A DNA stretch of 64,000 nt from Hyalella azteca (Eukaryota; Arthropoda; Malacostraca; Amphipoda; Hyalellidae), in assembly GCF_000764305.2 (NCBI RefSeq), contig NW_025946036.1, positions 602,571 to 666,570 on the forward strand. Reading direction: 5' to 3'. The notes under the pieces are model-generated. The model did not search any database. It had not been told where the DNA came from and saw only the letters and a program-made list of their open reading frames with translations. The translations under genes and the position numbers were made by a program. This document shows positions 13,072 to 23,747 of this stretch, piece after piece. Position 1 is the first letter of the stretch. Each line of letters begins with the position of its first letter.

Positions 13072-16000
13072 TATATTTTTTCAACAATATACGTACATTG
13101 GCACACTGTAGGCAAGTCCACATAGCCGCTTGTTGTCTAATTAAGATTGCTTCAAATACTAAATTCCTTGTTCCGAACTGTGACTCAAAACCTCGCATAA
13201 AACGGGAATAATTTTTATTTTAATGCAGAAATTTGAATGAATGTCTTCGAAAAACACTCAAGGCACTCGTTGTAATTGTATGTTGCCATGAATAGTTATT
13301 TAATTGTTTATTAGTTGTAAATCCCACAAATTCTTTGTGCTTCTATAAATTAAATAAAATTATTTCCTCGTAACTTCGTAAACCCATGATTCAGTTTTAA
13401 CCTAGAAGAATATTTTTTCAGGGTTTCCAAGCCATTCAAGCTTCTACCGCTATTGCCAAGGCAATTTTATTTCGCATGTTTTAGCGTTCAGAAAATATTG
13501 AGAGTTGCAGGCATCGGCCAAATCTAACTTATGTCTAAACAAAACGTAGACCGAAAGCCCTCAATGCAAGCACTAAGTTATTGTCTTCTGCACTGGCATT
13601 CTGGGATTGTTCAAGCGCGTTCGGTTGGGAATTTTCATCTGTTTGTATGCCGTAATGTCACTTAACCTTTACAAAGCTCAAAGAAAAACTGGATTACAAA
13701 TTTTAAATAATGGCATAGCTCGCGTATCTTATGTTGGTTCAGATGTAATGTAGCCAAAAGTTTAATCAAAGTTGTCGTCTATAGGTGTACAAAAGTTACT
13801 GCATACAATTCTGCGAGTCTTTGAAGCCATAGCAGCAGGATCTATCATTTAAAATACATAAGCAATCATGGAGGCAACTCAAATATTTATTCTAGTACAT
13901 CCTGCGCAGCCATCAACGGTATAGGACTTCAAGAAACTTTTCCTCTAGGTGAATTTGTGCATTTTTTGATAGCATTCGTTTAGTCTATAAGTTTCTTGAA
14001 ATCCTGTAAATGAAAACCGTTTTCATGCAAATGAAATAATGTCGAATGGTTAAAACAATCGATTAATTGCAATAAGTTATTTGCGTCTATAATGCTTTAT
14101 ATTGAGGTTTCAGAACAATTGGTGTGTTATGACGTTCAGAATGCACCCTACTTGGATAATTACTGCGAATTTACGAAATTGAGCTGATCTTATAAATTGA
14201 ATTGGTTACTTTGAAGCTTTAATCGTAAAATGGATATAGGAGACGAATTTTTTAGAGGTTTGGCAAATTTTTACGCATAAAATTAAGCAGTCGATTTCCT
14301 TCATCAGTTATTTACGCGTATACTTATCAACCAGAAAAATTAACAGCTGAGCTTCCCATAACTGGAATTCAATAAAATATACCGTAAAATTGCTACGCCA
14401 TGTATGAAATGAAATAGACAAAGGTTAACGGACGATATAAGATTGATCTAACATCAATCTATTGTAATATTTGTCTCTTTGCAAGTTTTGATCCAAGTCA
14501 TGCAATCAAGCTCATCAAAAAATAACGAAATAACAAACACTTGAAAAATCTTAAGTTGTTTATAAGTATTTAGGCAGATGGGGATGTCAATGTTATATTA
14601 TTCAATATTCTATTCATTAAAATTATGTTCAGCCGCAGTAGACAAATTAGAATGACTCTCTTACAGTTCTGATTATTCTTCCAGAAAATTTTTGTTTACA
14701 TAAACATATCATAGCCTCCTTAACTGGAACCAAATTTCGTGAGCTAAGCCTCAGTTTTAGTGAGTTGGAGTTTAGATAAAAGTTCATTTGCCAATAAACA
14801 AGACCTTATAGAGTGCCATTCCGTGCTACAGAAGTTTCCTGTAGAAGTGTAGATGTAGACGTACAATTCATATTTAGTTCAGGAAGTGGAGCAATAATTC
14901 ATGCGACAGTCCGTTTGCTGATGCACGAAAAATGTTTTATCGAACTGACGAAGAATAAAAGATAATTGAGGAATCGTTGCTTTTTAGATCACACCTTCCA
15001 TTATAAAATTCCTTCCTACTGGTTATTAAAGGCATGGTGCTCACTGTGTTTTGGTCGCGAGCAGGGATATGGCTGTTGTAAATTTAATTAATTACTTTAA
15101 ATAACAAATTTTGAGACTGGTGACTGGCTGGCTTGGTGAGTGCGGATCAAAATTCCGAGATTGGTTTGAGTGAGCCTTGACACAGAGAAATACATCTGGA
15201 TTAGGCGAATTTGAATAGCAATTAAAAGTCTAGTTATTGCGTCCAGAAGCCAATCTGGAAGTTAGATTGCATGTTGATCCATTGCATGCAGATACTACAG
15301 GTCCATTCGGGATGTAACGTCTATGAAGGTGACATAAGGATATCACGTTTATGAAGGTTCTTGGAGAAAAACAAGTGGTCCAGGGAGGAGGGCTACCGAA
15401 CGCAATTGCATCAGCACGTGTCGAAATTTTCGTTAGACTTGCAGGTATAGAAGGCTTAGTCGGGAAATATTCCTACTGGCTGTTTGCAACGCTGATCTTG
15501 CAGTGATCTTTACGTGTCCATACATGTTAGGCTCTTGATTCAAAGGGCCTCATAACATGAGTTACAGCACAATATGGACTAATCTACACCACAAGCGATC
15601 GAAGCTAAAGAAAAATACAGATTACCTTATATTCCAGCGTTTTGCTACCTAAATTTAAAACACACAGAGAATGGACTTAATATTTGAAATCTGTTATGGA
15701 CATCATTTTGGCCATTTAAAAACAGAATAAGCAAGCAATAGAGAATTCACACTAGATCTTCGTGGTCGTGCTGATAAAATTAAACTTGCAGTCAATAACA
15801 AACACTTTTCTTGTTTTGCAATGTTCACGTTTGTTTTCGTTGGATGCGTCATGAAAATTCCATGAAATGGAAGCATAACTCTTTTGTAATTCAGCCACAA
15901 GATCGTCCCTCCGCATCTGGTAAAATTATACAGTGAAATACCACGATAAAAAACGGAATATGTTTCAAGGCAGACAAAAATACAGTTGTACTCCTTGATA

Positions 16001-16381
16001 TTAGGCGACTCACGTATATGTCTTTAATCTACATTGACGCTTCCAATTATCCCATACTGATTTGGCTCGCCAAGTTACTGATTAAGTTGGTAGCTGCCAG
16101 ACTAGCCTTAATTAAATTTGGCTTCAACACCAACGAAGAAAGTAAAATATTTGGACTGGCGCCCCACCCAATACAGTGGAGCTCTCAGGGGTTATGACTT
16201 ATGAGCCGGTCGGACGAAAGTCAGGGAGCGTTAGCTGGAGCCGCAGAGTGGGCAATCACGAAGCCGCTTCGGAAAGATTTTTTCCGTCAATTTGTAACCA
16301 ATAATTATGAAATTAAATACGTACATTTAGATGCTCATTAATTGCTCTAGATCGAAGACTTGTTTCTCAATGTTATCTACT
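13072..16381. other. AT-rich stretch, no supported gene
   Basis: No open frame above 65 aa and no repeat boundary found. A GC-richer patch at about 16150-16280 has no recognisable coding content. At 15300-15365 two short similar phrases (TAACGTCTATGAAGGT and CACGTTTATGAAGGT) form a small imperfect direct duplication. Confidence 0.4.
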
Positions 16382-16640
16382 CCCGTTTTCAATTAAAACG
16401 GTAAAACGGGTAGTTCCACACCTAAAGTCCTAAACTAATCCAACGCAACCGAACGCAACCTAACCTAATTGAAAATGGGAGTACGACAGATTGTTAAAAA
16501 ACCCTCGCCACGGCGCAATATGGCATTAAAACTTGTATTCACCTGAATTCACCCGTTTTAATTTAAAACGGGTGAAGGTAAAATCATAAAATTTATCCTC
16601 GCCACAGCGCAAGTGCCATGAAAACTGCATTTAATTTCAT
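16382..16640. repeat. Palindromic block duplicated with about 95-bp period
   Basis: CCCGTTTT (16382-16389) pairs with AAAACGGG (16403-16410). About 150 bp on, 16548-16576 is a near-perfect 29-nt palindrome with 13-bp arms (TTCACCCGTTTTA and its complement). The phrase CCTCGCCACGGCGCAA at 16503 recurs as CCTCGCCACAGCGCAA at 16598, in both cases followed by a TGCCAT/TGGCAT-AAAACT context. The block therefore looks like a tandem duplication of a unit with an inverted core. Its origin, MITE or local duplication, is not decided. Confidence 0.55.
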
Positions 16641-18567
16641 AGTTACTGTAAAGATTGAAAGAGAGGCTCGTGCCGAACCGGGATGGACCACGAAATAGCC
16701 GACGCTAGCGCTCTCGCAACATATGGTCGAATTGGGGGATAATGTAGGATAGTGTGGAATAAGCTGAGATTTTAACGACAGTTAGGTTGGAAAACAGCGC
16801 TATTCAATTGAAAATGTAAAGATGTGTATACTAATATTATATCAATATTCATATTTATTTGTTAACATGGCATTTAAAAGCACTTTATCATGCAGGCTTG
16901 TTTTCATATGTCAACTGGCTCAAATGGCAATTTATTAATGCAATATTTTACTTATACTGAATATTTTTCTTGTGATAATTTAATGTTTTGATGTTAGGAT
17001 AGTTGCAATGTTTTAGAAAGCATTTCAATCGAGACTAGAGATTACGGATAGGAAAGTAGTATGAACGAAGACTTGAGGGTAGCACCGTAGCATCACGTGT
17101 CCAGTGAAGCGTAAACGGAAGATTGATCAGCGTCCGTTTGCCGTTTGTCAAGTTCCACGTTTGTAAAGTTTTACATTCCCTGTGCAAGTTTCATTATGAT
17201 TTCTGGGTAAAAAAGTGGTTATAGTGAGCGTTGGTTTTGCTCATCAGGACACTTGAGCGCTGCCAGCCTGCCGCTATACCCACGATAGAGTTGTGCGTAA
17301 CGAATCGATTTAAAGGAATGGTATGCAAGCTTTAGTAGCCAATACATCCAAAATTGTTTTAATTTTTAAACTGCATGGTATGCAGTGAAAGCTTAAAGTT
17401 CAATAAATTCATTTGTTCCATCGAATGTGGTTGATCTGGATTTTATTTCCTTCAAACTCTCCGAAATTATGAAATGGATAAAAAAAGTACACCCAGAAAA
17501 TATCCAATTAGTTTTCAATCAAACGCTGGATCAAAAGCCAGACATGGACTGGAATTAATGTGAATTTCCTAACCGAAAAAAGTACAACTACATTCCAGTA
17601 TTCATCAATATTCTGGCAAAAACTATGATCAAAATGACATTATTTTGCAGACAAACTTTCAGTTTCCTTTGTGGCGCAACATATCGTTAGACAGAAACGA
17701 CACGCTCACGCAATATTTTACATTTTTTCAGTGACTTACAAAAGGAGCTGATAAAAAACGCTCATTCAACGCGATTACCAATGAGAAATAAATCGTGATA
17801 TATATAATTTGCCAGTGCATTTGATCATGACATTTCAATACCAACGAAAGAGCTGAAACGATGTATGTCTAATATTAAAAACTTAAAATTTTTCGTGAAG
17901 GAAGAAAGATTAGGTTTGTCCTCCAGGCTCGTCGTCTGCCTAATATTGTTAGCGCAAGAATTTCACACCGTCGCCTTTCATAAGAGGAAGACCCTTTGCT
18001 GATGAGAATTTTTCTCAAACTTTTACCCATGCAGAGTCTCATTTTCCAGCGACCTGTTATTACGAGGGAGACAGTTGGGAGGGCACGCGGGTCAAGCAAA
18101 ATGCCATAATCATAAATCAAATACTTGTTTTTGTGCTTGATTTTTTTTTAAATTATCAATTATATTTCAACAGCTACGACTAAACCATGACTATGTGGTC
18201 AAAAAACAAAATGTTTCTCAAGTTAAAAAGTTTATAAAATCATAGGTGATTTTGAAGCACATGATGGTGTAGACATGAGGCCCATTTCAGGTCATCTCAT
18301 ATCCTAATAAGGATAGATGGGCATAAGGATACACGCAATGAGTATTTAATACTGTGTCCGTACATCCATTTTAAAATATTATTGTTCTTTTGTCGATATA
18401 ATGAAGGAATAATTTTAGCAGATGATTTTTAATTAATGACAAAAAATACTTATCTAGCGAGCATTGGATGTATCATGTAATTTTCTGCATGAGAATTTTT
18501 TTCAAATTGTGATTCATAAGGAAAAATCGCGAGAGCGGACGCGACACGAAATTCAATATACTGTTCC
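16641..18567. other. AT-rich stretch with one short dispersed repeat, no supported gene
   Basis: At 17541-17568 there is a 28-bp block found again at 21017-21044 with a single difference (core GACTGGAATTAATGTGAATT). A CpG-rich patch at 16655-16735 contains a short frame of about 20 codons with no known motif. A minus frame of 81 aa at 17875-18120 is not recognised. Confidence 0.4.
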
Positions 18568-18599
18568 AGCAGACCGTATACGAAAATATACGGTCTGCT
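18568..18599. other. Perfect 13-bp hairpin
   Basis: AGCAGACCGTATA (18568-18580), a six-base loop CGAAAA, then the exact complement TATACGGTCTGCT (18587-18599). No U run follows, so this is not a bacterial-type terminator. It could be a small foldback relic or a structured RNA; no gene is adjacent to judge by. Confidence 0.75.
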
Positions 18600-19018
18600 T
18601 CATTTATAGATTGCTAATCAGCCATAATTGACAAACATCAAGCCTTCTTCGTCACACTGGTTTATAGCCATGATTAATAAAGCTATACCTCGAGGGCGCT
18701 TTGGAAACTATTCCTAATAAAGTTTTAGCATTAATTATTCCGATTTAAAATAACCTTAAGGATCCTTAAATATGGTACCATAATTGGTTGCAATGGAGTA
18801 CAAGACATGAAGCGACAAAAAGCCCATCAATAATCCGCAAATTGAATTCTGATGCGCATTTTGATTCAGGGTATTCTTAAGCTTGAACATCAGAGCAATT
18901 TCACTGATCTATGACTTCATTTTTTAGTGCCTGCCGGCTAATTTGAAGGCTGTAATGCGCAGAACTGGATCGCCTTGGAGCACGCAGCTCAACCTCCACC
19001 TTTGATCAAATATATTAG

Positions 19019-19044
19019 GCAATGCTCGATCAAAAGAGCATTGC
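19019..19044. other. Perfect 9-bp hairpin
   Basis: GCAATGCTC (19019-19027) and GAGCATTGC (19036-19044) pair exactly around GATCAAAA. It lies about 145 bp left of the TA-flanked element at 19190, with no evident link. Confidence 0.6.
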
Positions 19045-19189
19045 TGGAATTAATCGCATGGATATCCAAATTAAGGATGCAACCATCTTAAATACTTTTT
19101 AACTCGTGGTCGTCATATTCAAAATGAATTCAATCGAGTTTGTTTGCATGACACTACACTTGAGCAAACGTGTAATATAAGCTTAACTA

Positions 19190-20119
19190 CACTGAGAGAA
19201 AAAGGCCCCCCGTTTTGAAACACTTGGGTGTTTCAAAACCTCTCGAGCTTGACGCGCATATATTTGTGCGGCAAGCGTCGCGTGGTCAGTGCGCCGAATG
19301 CTGTCAGAGGAGGTGGTTGTGTGGAGCCGCCGCTCATGAATGCCACGAATCTATACTGCTTACGATTAATTGGCCCAACTCAATTCGGTTAATTTGTTTC
19401 AACTCACTGCTGTTCTTTTGTCAATAGGTATGTTAACGAACGACGTCTATACCATTCAATCGCACAAGTTGATCATAAAATCGAAGATTTATTCTGGTAG
19501 TACCGCGCGCAAGACAAAACAAACACGGCAGCTCTATGTAGTTGCCGTCTCCATTGCTGAGTGGACTAAGGCGCCTGCTCGCGAGCGTTTGGTTACAGTC
19601 TTGGCAGAGGATCGAATCTCGGCGGGCGACTCATAGTTTCTTCAACCAGAGTTCGATAGAGGTTAGAGCAAAGAGTGTAGTTTCATGATGATTGTACATA
19701 CCGATATAAATTGTGTAATAAATATGTGTATAAAAGGATGAATATGTGACTAATATCGCTGTGAAGGAGAAAAGCGTTGAATTCAGATAGAGACGGAGAA
19801 ATATAGTTTTCATGATTTTGGTATGGAGGCGGCCATGGATTAAACTGGGATCGACCGGAGGTTTAGAATATGTTAAAATAATTTCATCAGGCGCTGGAAG
19901 CTGGACAAGGATTTTGCATAAATTCTGAAAAGAAGGTTTCATTCTCCGTGGACTTCTTTCGGTGTTCTAACGTTGAAACACCTAGGTGTTTCAAAATCGC
20001 ACATTTTGAAACACCTGAACGTTTTTGAAACACACGGGTATTTCGCTTTGGGCACGATCGCACGGGGAGAATTTGAAACACCCAAGTGTTTCAAAACAGG
20101 GGGCCTTTTTCTCTCAGTG
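19190..20119. mobile_element. TA-flanked non-autonomous DNA transposon (Tc1/mariner-like)
   Basis: The left end begins CACTGAGAGAAAAAGGCCCC, and the right end, read inward on the minus strand, begins the same way. The inverted match runs about 50 bp with one C/T difference near position 21. Both ends abut TA (19188-19189 and 20120-20121), the duplication expected of Tc1/mariner-superfamily insertions. The termini and interior repeat a motif GAAACAC-N4-GTGTTTC, including a perfect 18-bp palindrome at 19975-19992. No transposase frame is visible in the 930 bp, so it would depend on an enzyme in trans. Superfamily is inferred from the TA duplication alone, which is weak evidence. Confidence 0.75.
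19541..19630 (+). other. tRNA-Leu/Ser-like sequence inside the TA-flanked element
   Basis: The 90-nt stretch has an A-box-like TTGCTGAGTGG followed by CTAAGGCGC, a long variable-arm-like region as in class II tRNAs, and a B-box-like GGATCGAATCTC. The ends (GTTGCCG and GGGCGAC) can pair at about six of seven positions counting one G-T. Spacing between the 5' end and the A box is too long and the T stem has mismatches, so it is not a functional tRNA as read. The best explanation is a tRNA pseudogene or the 5' head of a tRNA-derived SINE caught in the transposon. Confidence 0.45.
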
Positions 20120-21570
20120 TAGTAAGCATGTTTGCAACCTTGGCACGAGTAATATGCGTCTGTCGGTCTCACGAATTTCCAGACCTATTATTGCTTAAGA
20201 GTAAGCAATATTAATAAGCGAAGTGTACGAAAAGTTTCGTCGCATATTTCATTCGCACCCTCAATTTGCACTAATAAATGTCAAATAAAATCATACTATA
20301 AAGCGCAAGTAAAATTACACAAAGGGATCCAAGTAATTTTGATAGCTTCAAATTATCCCTAATCACAGAGTTGTGTGGACCAGTAGCTAAGTTTTCAATC
20401 AGGAATAGGTCGCAAAACAAAGTCTGATGATAAAGTCGAACAATAATTAGAGTCTCAGGCGAGAATTGGAATTAGAGAGTCTCGGGCGACAAGCAACAAC
20501 ATCATCATAACTTTTATTCGAAATATTAAGTGTTCGCCTCAATTTAATATTTAAGTTTACAAATATTAGTCTGATGTGGGTATAGTTTATTGTAGTTTTA
20601 TCCTTCATTCACTCAAGGGAACCCTTTGATGATCGCTCTTTTATTTTCTTTAATCCTTTTATTTTAGCTTCATATATACCCATCCGTAGGAATTCTTATT
20701 TATTATTGATGCAGTTTCATTGCATAAATAATTGGGAGAAATTTCTACAATACTTATGAAATAAGAGATACGAATATACTTTAAGTAAAATTAGTATAGT
20801 TTATAAGAAAAAATATCAAATAATTAAGTTGTTAGTTTTTCGGAATCATATTCGTCTCCACACTTCCTTGACCAATCGATACTCGATCAACATTGAAAAA
20901 CTTAGACCATGAATATTTTAACTTCCTGTGAATGACTGTTTCTTGATGTCCATTACTTGACTGAACTCTTTCAATATCTTTTTAGAAATTAAACACATGC
21001 ATATTCGAAGGAGCTGGACATCGACTGGAATTAATGTGAATTTCGCAACATACAATAAACCGTAAGTAGCTCAACCCGTCCGGCTACAGTATACTCCGGC
21101 TGAGCGGCTTCAATTTATGCCTTGGCTGTAACACAGCAATGGCCGATGGAGCTTGTTATCTGAATTGTTTTCTCAATAAAAATACTGCGTTCATAATTAC
21201 AGCCAGTCGCTATTGGCACTGGAGGACATATACAATAATAATGAATATTGAATTAAGTTTCTAATAGGAGATGACTGAATTTCCGACTTCAGTTATTAAC
21301 CATAACCAATTTCAACGAATCAGGAAAATAAGAAAGGATTTGCTACTAGAAACTGAACAGGCTTTATTTAAGTTCAAAGGATGGATCAACGGCTGGCTCG
21401 GTCATCCATGGCTGGCCATGAACATCACACGGTACACGCCTGCAAGTAAACAAACCCAAACTTGAGAATTGGTTGAACACAGTACATGGCTAATTAATAT
21501 CAGTGTTCAACAAAAAATCGGTGGAATTCACAAATTATAAACGGTCCAGTCCCAAAGGATCATCCAACTT
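20120..21570. other. AT-rich stretch, second copy of a 28-bp dispersed block
   Basis: 21017-21044 matches 17541-17568 at 27 of 28 positions. A perfect 8-bp hairpin ATTGCTTA/TAAGCAAT lies at about 20190-20209. No gene is recognised; the 64-aa frame at 21271-21465 has no known motif. Confidence 0.4.
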
Positions 21571-21573
21571 TGA

Positions 21574-21825
21574 GAAATTGGCTGGGAGCGAGGTAAGCAG
21601 GTTCTGGCCAAGAATCAAGCATCACCTCTGACGTCTCGAAGCGTCAAGGAGTGTAGCTTCCAGGAGTGTAGCACCACCGTGACCACAGCTGCCGAACAGG
21701 AGATCGTCTGGGCTCCAGGTAGGGGAACCACGCTCTCGTCGAGCCACCACAACGTCAGATCAAGAGGAGAGCAGGACCGCGGCCGAGGTAAGATGCTGCA
21801 GGTATGCCTTCCAAAAAACTGCTAG
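21574..21825 (+). CDS. Possible exon or decayed coding segment, unknown product
   Basis: This is an open frame of 83 codons with no ATG near its 5' limit (a TGA precedes it at 21571), in a patch much richer in G+C than its surroundings. Codon use looks protein-like and the frame is rich in Ser, Thr and Gln/Glu with two Cys about five residues apart. Several sequences resemble splice donors (AG|GTAAGC at 21591, AG|GTAGGG near 21718, AG|GTAAGA near 21787), so the true exon, if there is one, may end inside the frame. I recognise no domain. It may equally be the remnant of a retroelement gag or 5' region. Confidence 0.2.
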   Translation, partial: EIGWERGKQVLAKNQASPLTSRSVKECSFQECSTTVTTAAEQEIVWAPGRGTTLSSSHHNVRSRGEQDRGRGKMLQVCLPKNC

Positions 21826-23309
21826 GCAAACACAGGTGAAGCGGGAGCACCGTGCGGTTAGGCTGGTGTAGGAAATCTGATTGTTCTTGCTGCTATTATT
21901 CTTCTTCGGGTTCGGCTTGACACCGGCCAGAAAAGCGGATTATTCACCACTAACAAATTTAATGAATTCCACCAGATTTTTGTACAGGACATCAAAAAAC
22001 TTGCTAGTCGCTAGAAATCCCATGATCCACAATAATAGCACTGACGTTGTTTTTGTACATTTTTTACGAGTCTATTTTGAAAAGAAAAACTCCAGCAATT
22101 GAGGGAATTTTGTAACAGTTAAATGTTTATTCGTTGAAGTCCGAATTTCGGAGCAGAATAGTATTATGGATTTTGACGGTCTATAGGTTCATGTAGAGTT
22201 GTAGACACTAACAAACTATAACTGCAACGAGTCACTCGGACATGAGTATTAATAAGTAGATAGCTTCCTCGTAAAATGAATGGACAGCTCCCCTATATTG
22301 AGAAGTAAGATATTGAGTCGATGTAATGTACGTGGTGATGATATTATCCTCCACCAAGCAGAGGGAGCGTCAAGTTCCAGCGCGTTACTGTCAACATTTC
22401 CTTGACGACGCATTTTTCCTGCACTTAACTTGTTCATTTATATATGCTCGTAAAAGCAGCTTAAAAAATTTATTCACAAATTTGAATGAAAGTCGTTCTT
22501 ACTTTTTGTGACACGTTTGTTATGCAATAGCAAACGAACACCTTTGCAATCACTATGATTGCTAATCTAATTAGGAGCTGAAAAGCGTTTCTTTTGCTTA
22601 GATTGGGCGAATCATTTATTGCAAACATAGATCGAAATATGCCTAATTATATGAATAATCGAACTACGCTAAACTTCCGACTATTTCAATCTGGTAAACT
22701 ACGACCTTCATCTGTGTCCGCAGCGTCAGCGTCATCTGCTCTATAATGCTATTGCATATAATGCTATGATCGAGTTTACCGGGAATCGGATTACGTTCTC
22801 GAGACAAAACAGAAGCGATTAATTGGACAGCGATCCGTAAGTGGCTTTTTATTAAGCTGTATGAATTGCGAGCTCCAGGAACACTGAGAGATGGTTGCTA
22901 TTGAGGGAGAGTTTGTTATCCTTAGAGACTTGTGGAATATTAAAATATTCTCTGATAATTCAACCTTCAGTTTTTGCAACGTTGTAAATTACGCAACTGA
23001 AACCAGGATGAAAATTTGTTAAGTAACACGATGATTCTTTTAGTGAATGACTGTGATATTTTCACATATACTGTAATGATATAACTGCACTGCACGCTTC
23101 ATTTAGGAATGGTATGTTTCATATTTTACGAAATAAAAATAATGTTTAGCTAACAATATTATTGAATCAGCATTCATAATGCTGCATCATAATCTGCAAA
23201 AAAACGTATGTAGAATAGTAGAATCTGATAGCATATGAGAACTGCAAACGTAAATCATTTTATTTCGCTTAGGCGCAAACAGTAATGAGATGAAACTATT
23301 CATATTTCA
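21826..23309. other. AT-rich stretch, no supported gene
   Basis: Open frames are 62-73 aa and unremarkable. 22803-22860 shows weak similarity to 5581-5640. No bounded repeat was found. Confidence 0.4.
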
Positions 23310-23657
23310 TTATGGATGGTAAATTTGAAGGCTTTCCCTCCTTAAGCTTTGGATTGATTTTGTGATAAAGATGGGCTCGATAAATTCCCCCACAGCGCTG
23401 TCCATCATAAAAACATTTCTATGCGTTGCCAGCGAGACGAATCGTAAAAACAATGAAATAAGCCTATCAAATTTTTGATTCCTGTCAGCTACTGGCTCAA
23501 GGACACCCCAAGCTCGCCTAGTGGTGTAAATTAGTGGCTCTATGCCCGATTTAGGTTCTGGTTGTACGAGGGAAATAAGCATCTGATTAGGATCCGGTCT
23601 TTTTCCTTGACAACTGTGGGGCGACAGCGGGGCGCGCGTACTTGGTACCTGATCCAT
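23310..23657 (-). CDS. Unidentified 115-aa open frame, possibly transposon-derived
   Basis: The frame starts at an ATG at 23657 and ends at about 23310. The middle (residues about 35-100) has mixed, codon-like sequence with G+C above the local average, while the N-terminal part overlaps a CpG-rich patch that is also open on the plus strand. No domain is recognised, no signal peptide or membrane segment stands out, and no splice structure can be assigned. It lies immediately left of the CCGGGAC element beginning at 23748, so it may be part of a larger decayed element. Confidence 0.18.
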   Translation of the reverse strand: MDQVPSTRAPLSPHSCQGKRPDPNQMLISLVQPEPKSGIEPLIYTTRRAWGVLEPVADRNQKFDRLISLFLRFVSLATHRNVFMMDSAVGEFIEPIFITKSIQSLRRESLQIYHP

Positions 23658-23747
23658 TCGGGACAGACACGGCCGAATCTGAAAAATGCGTTAAAAATGC
23701 CCCCTCCCTTCTCCCCATATAATGGGGAATTTTCAGCCCTCCGTAGG

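Noticed and set aside
19939..20172. 77-aa minus frame with repeated LKHLGVS-like words
   Set aside because: It encodes the TIR palindromes of the TA-flanked element and crosses its boundary.
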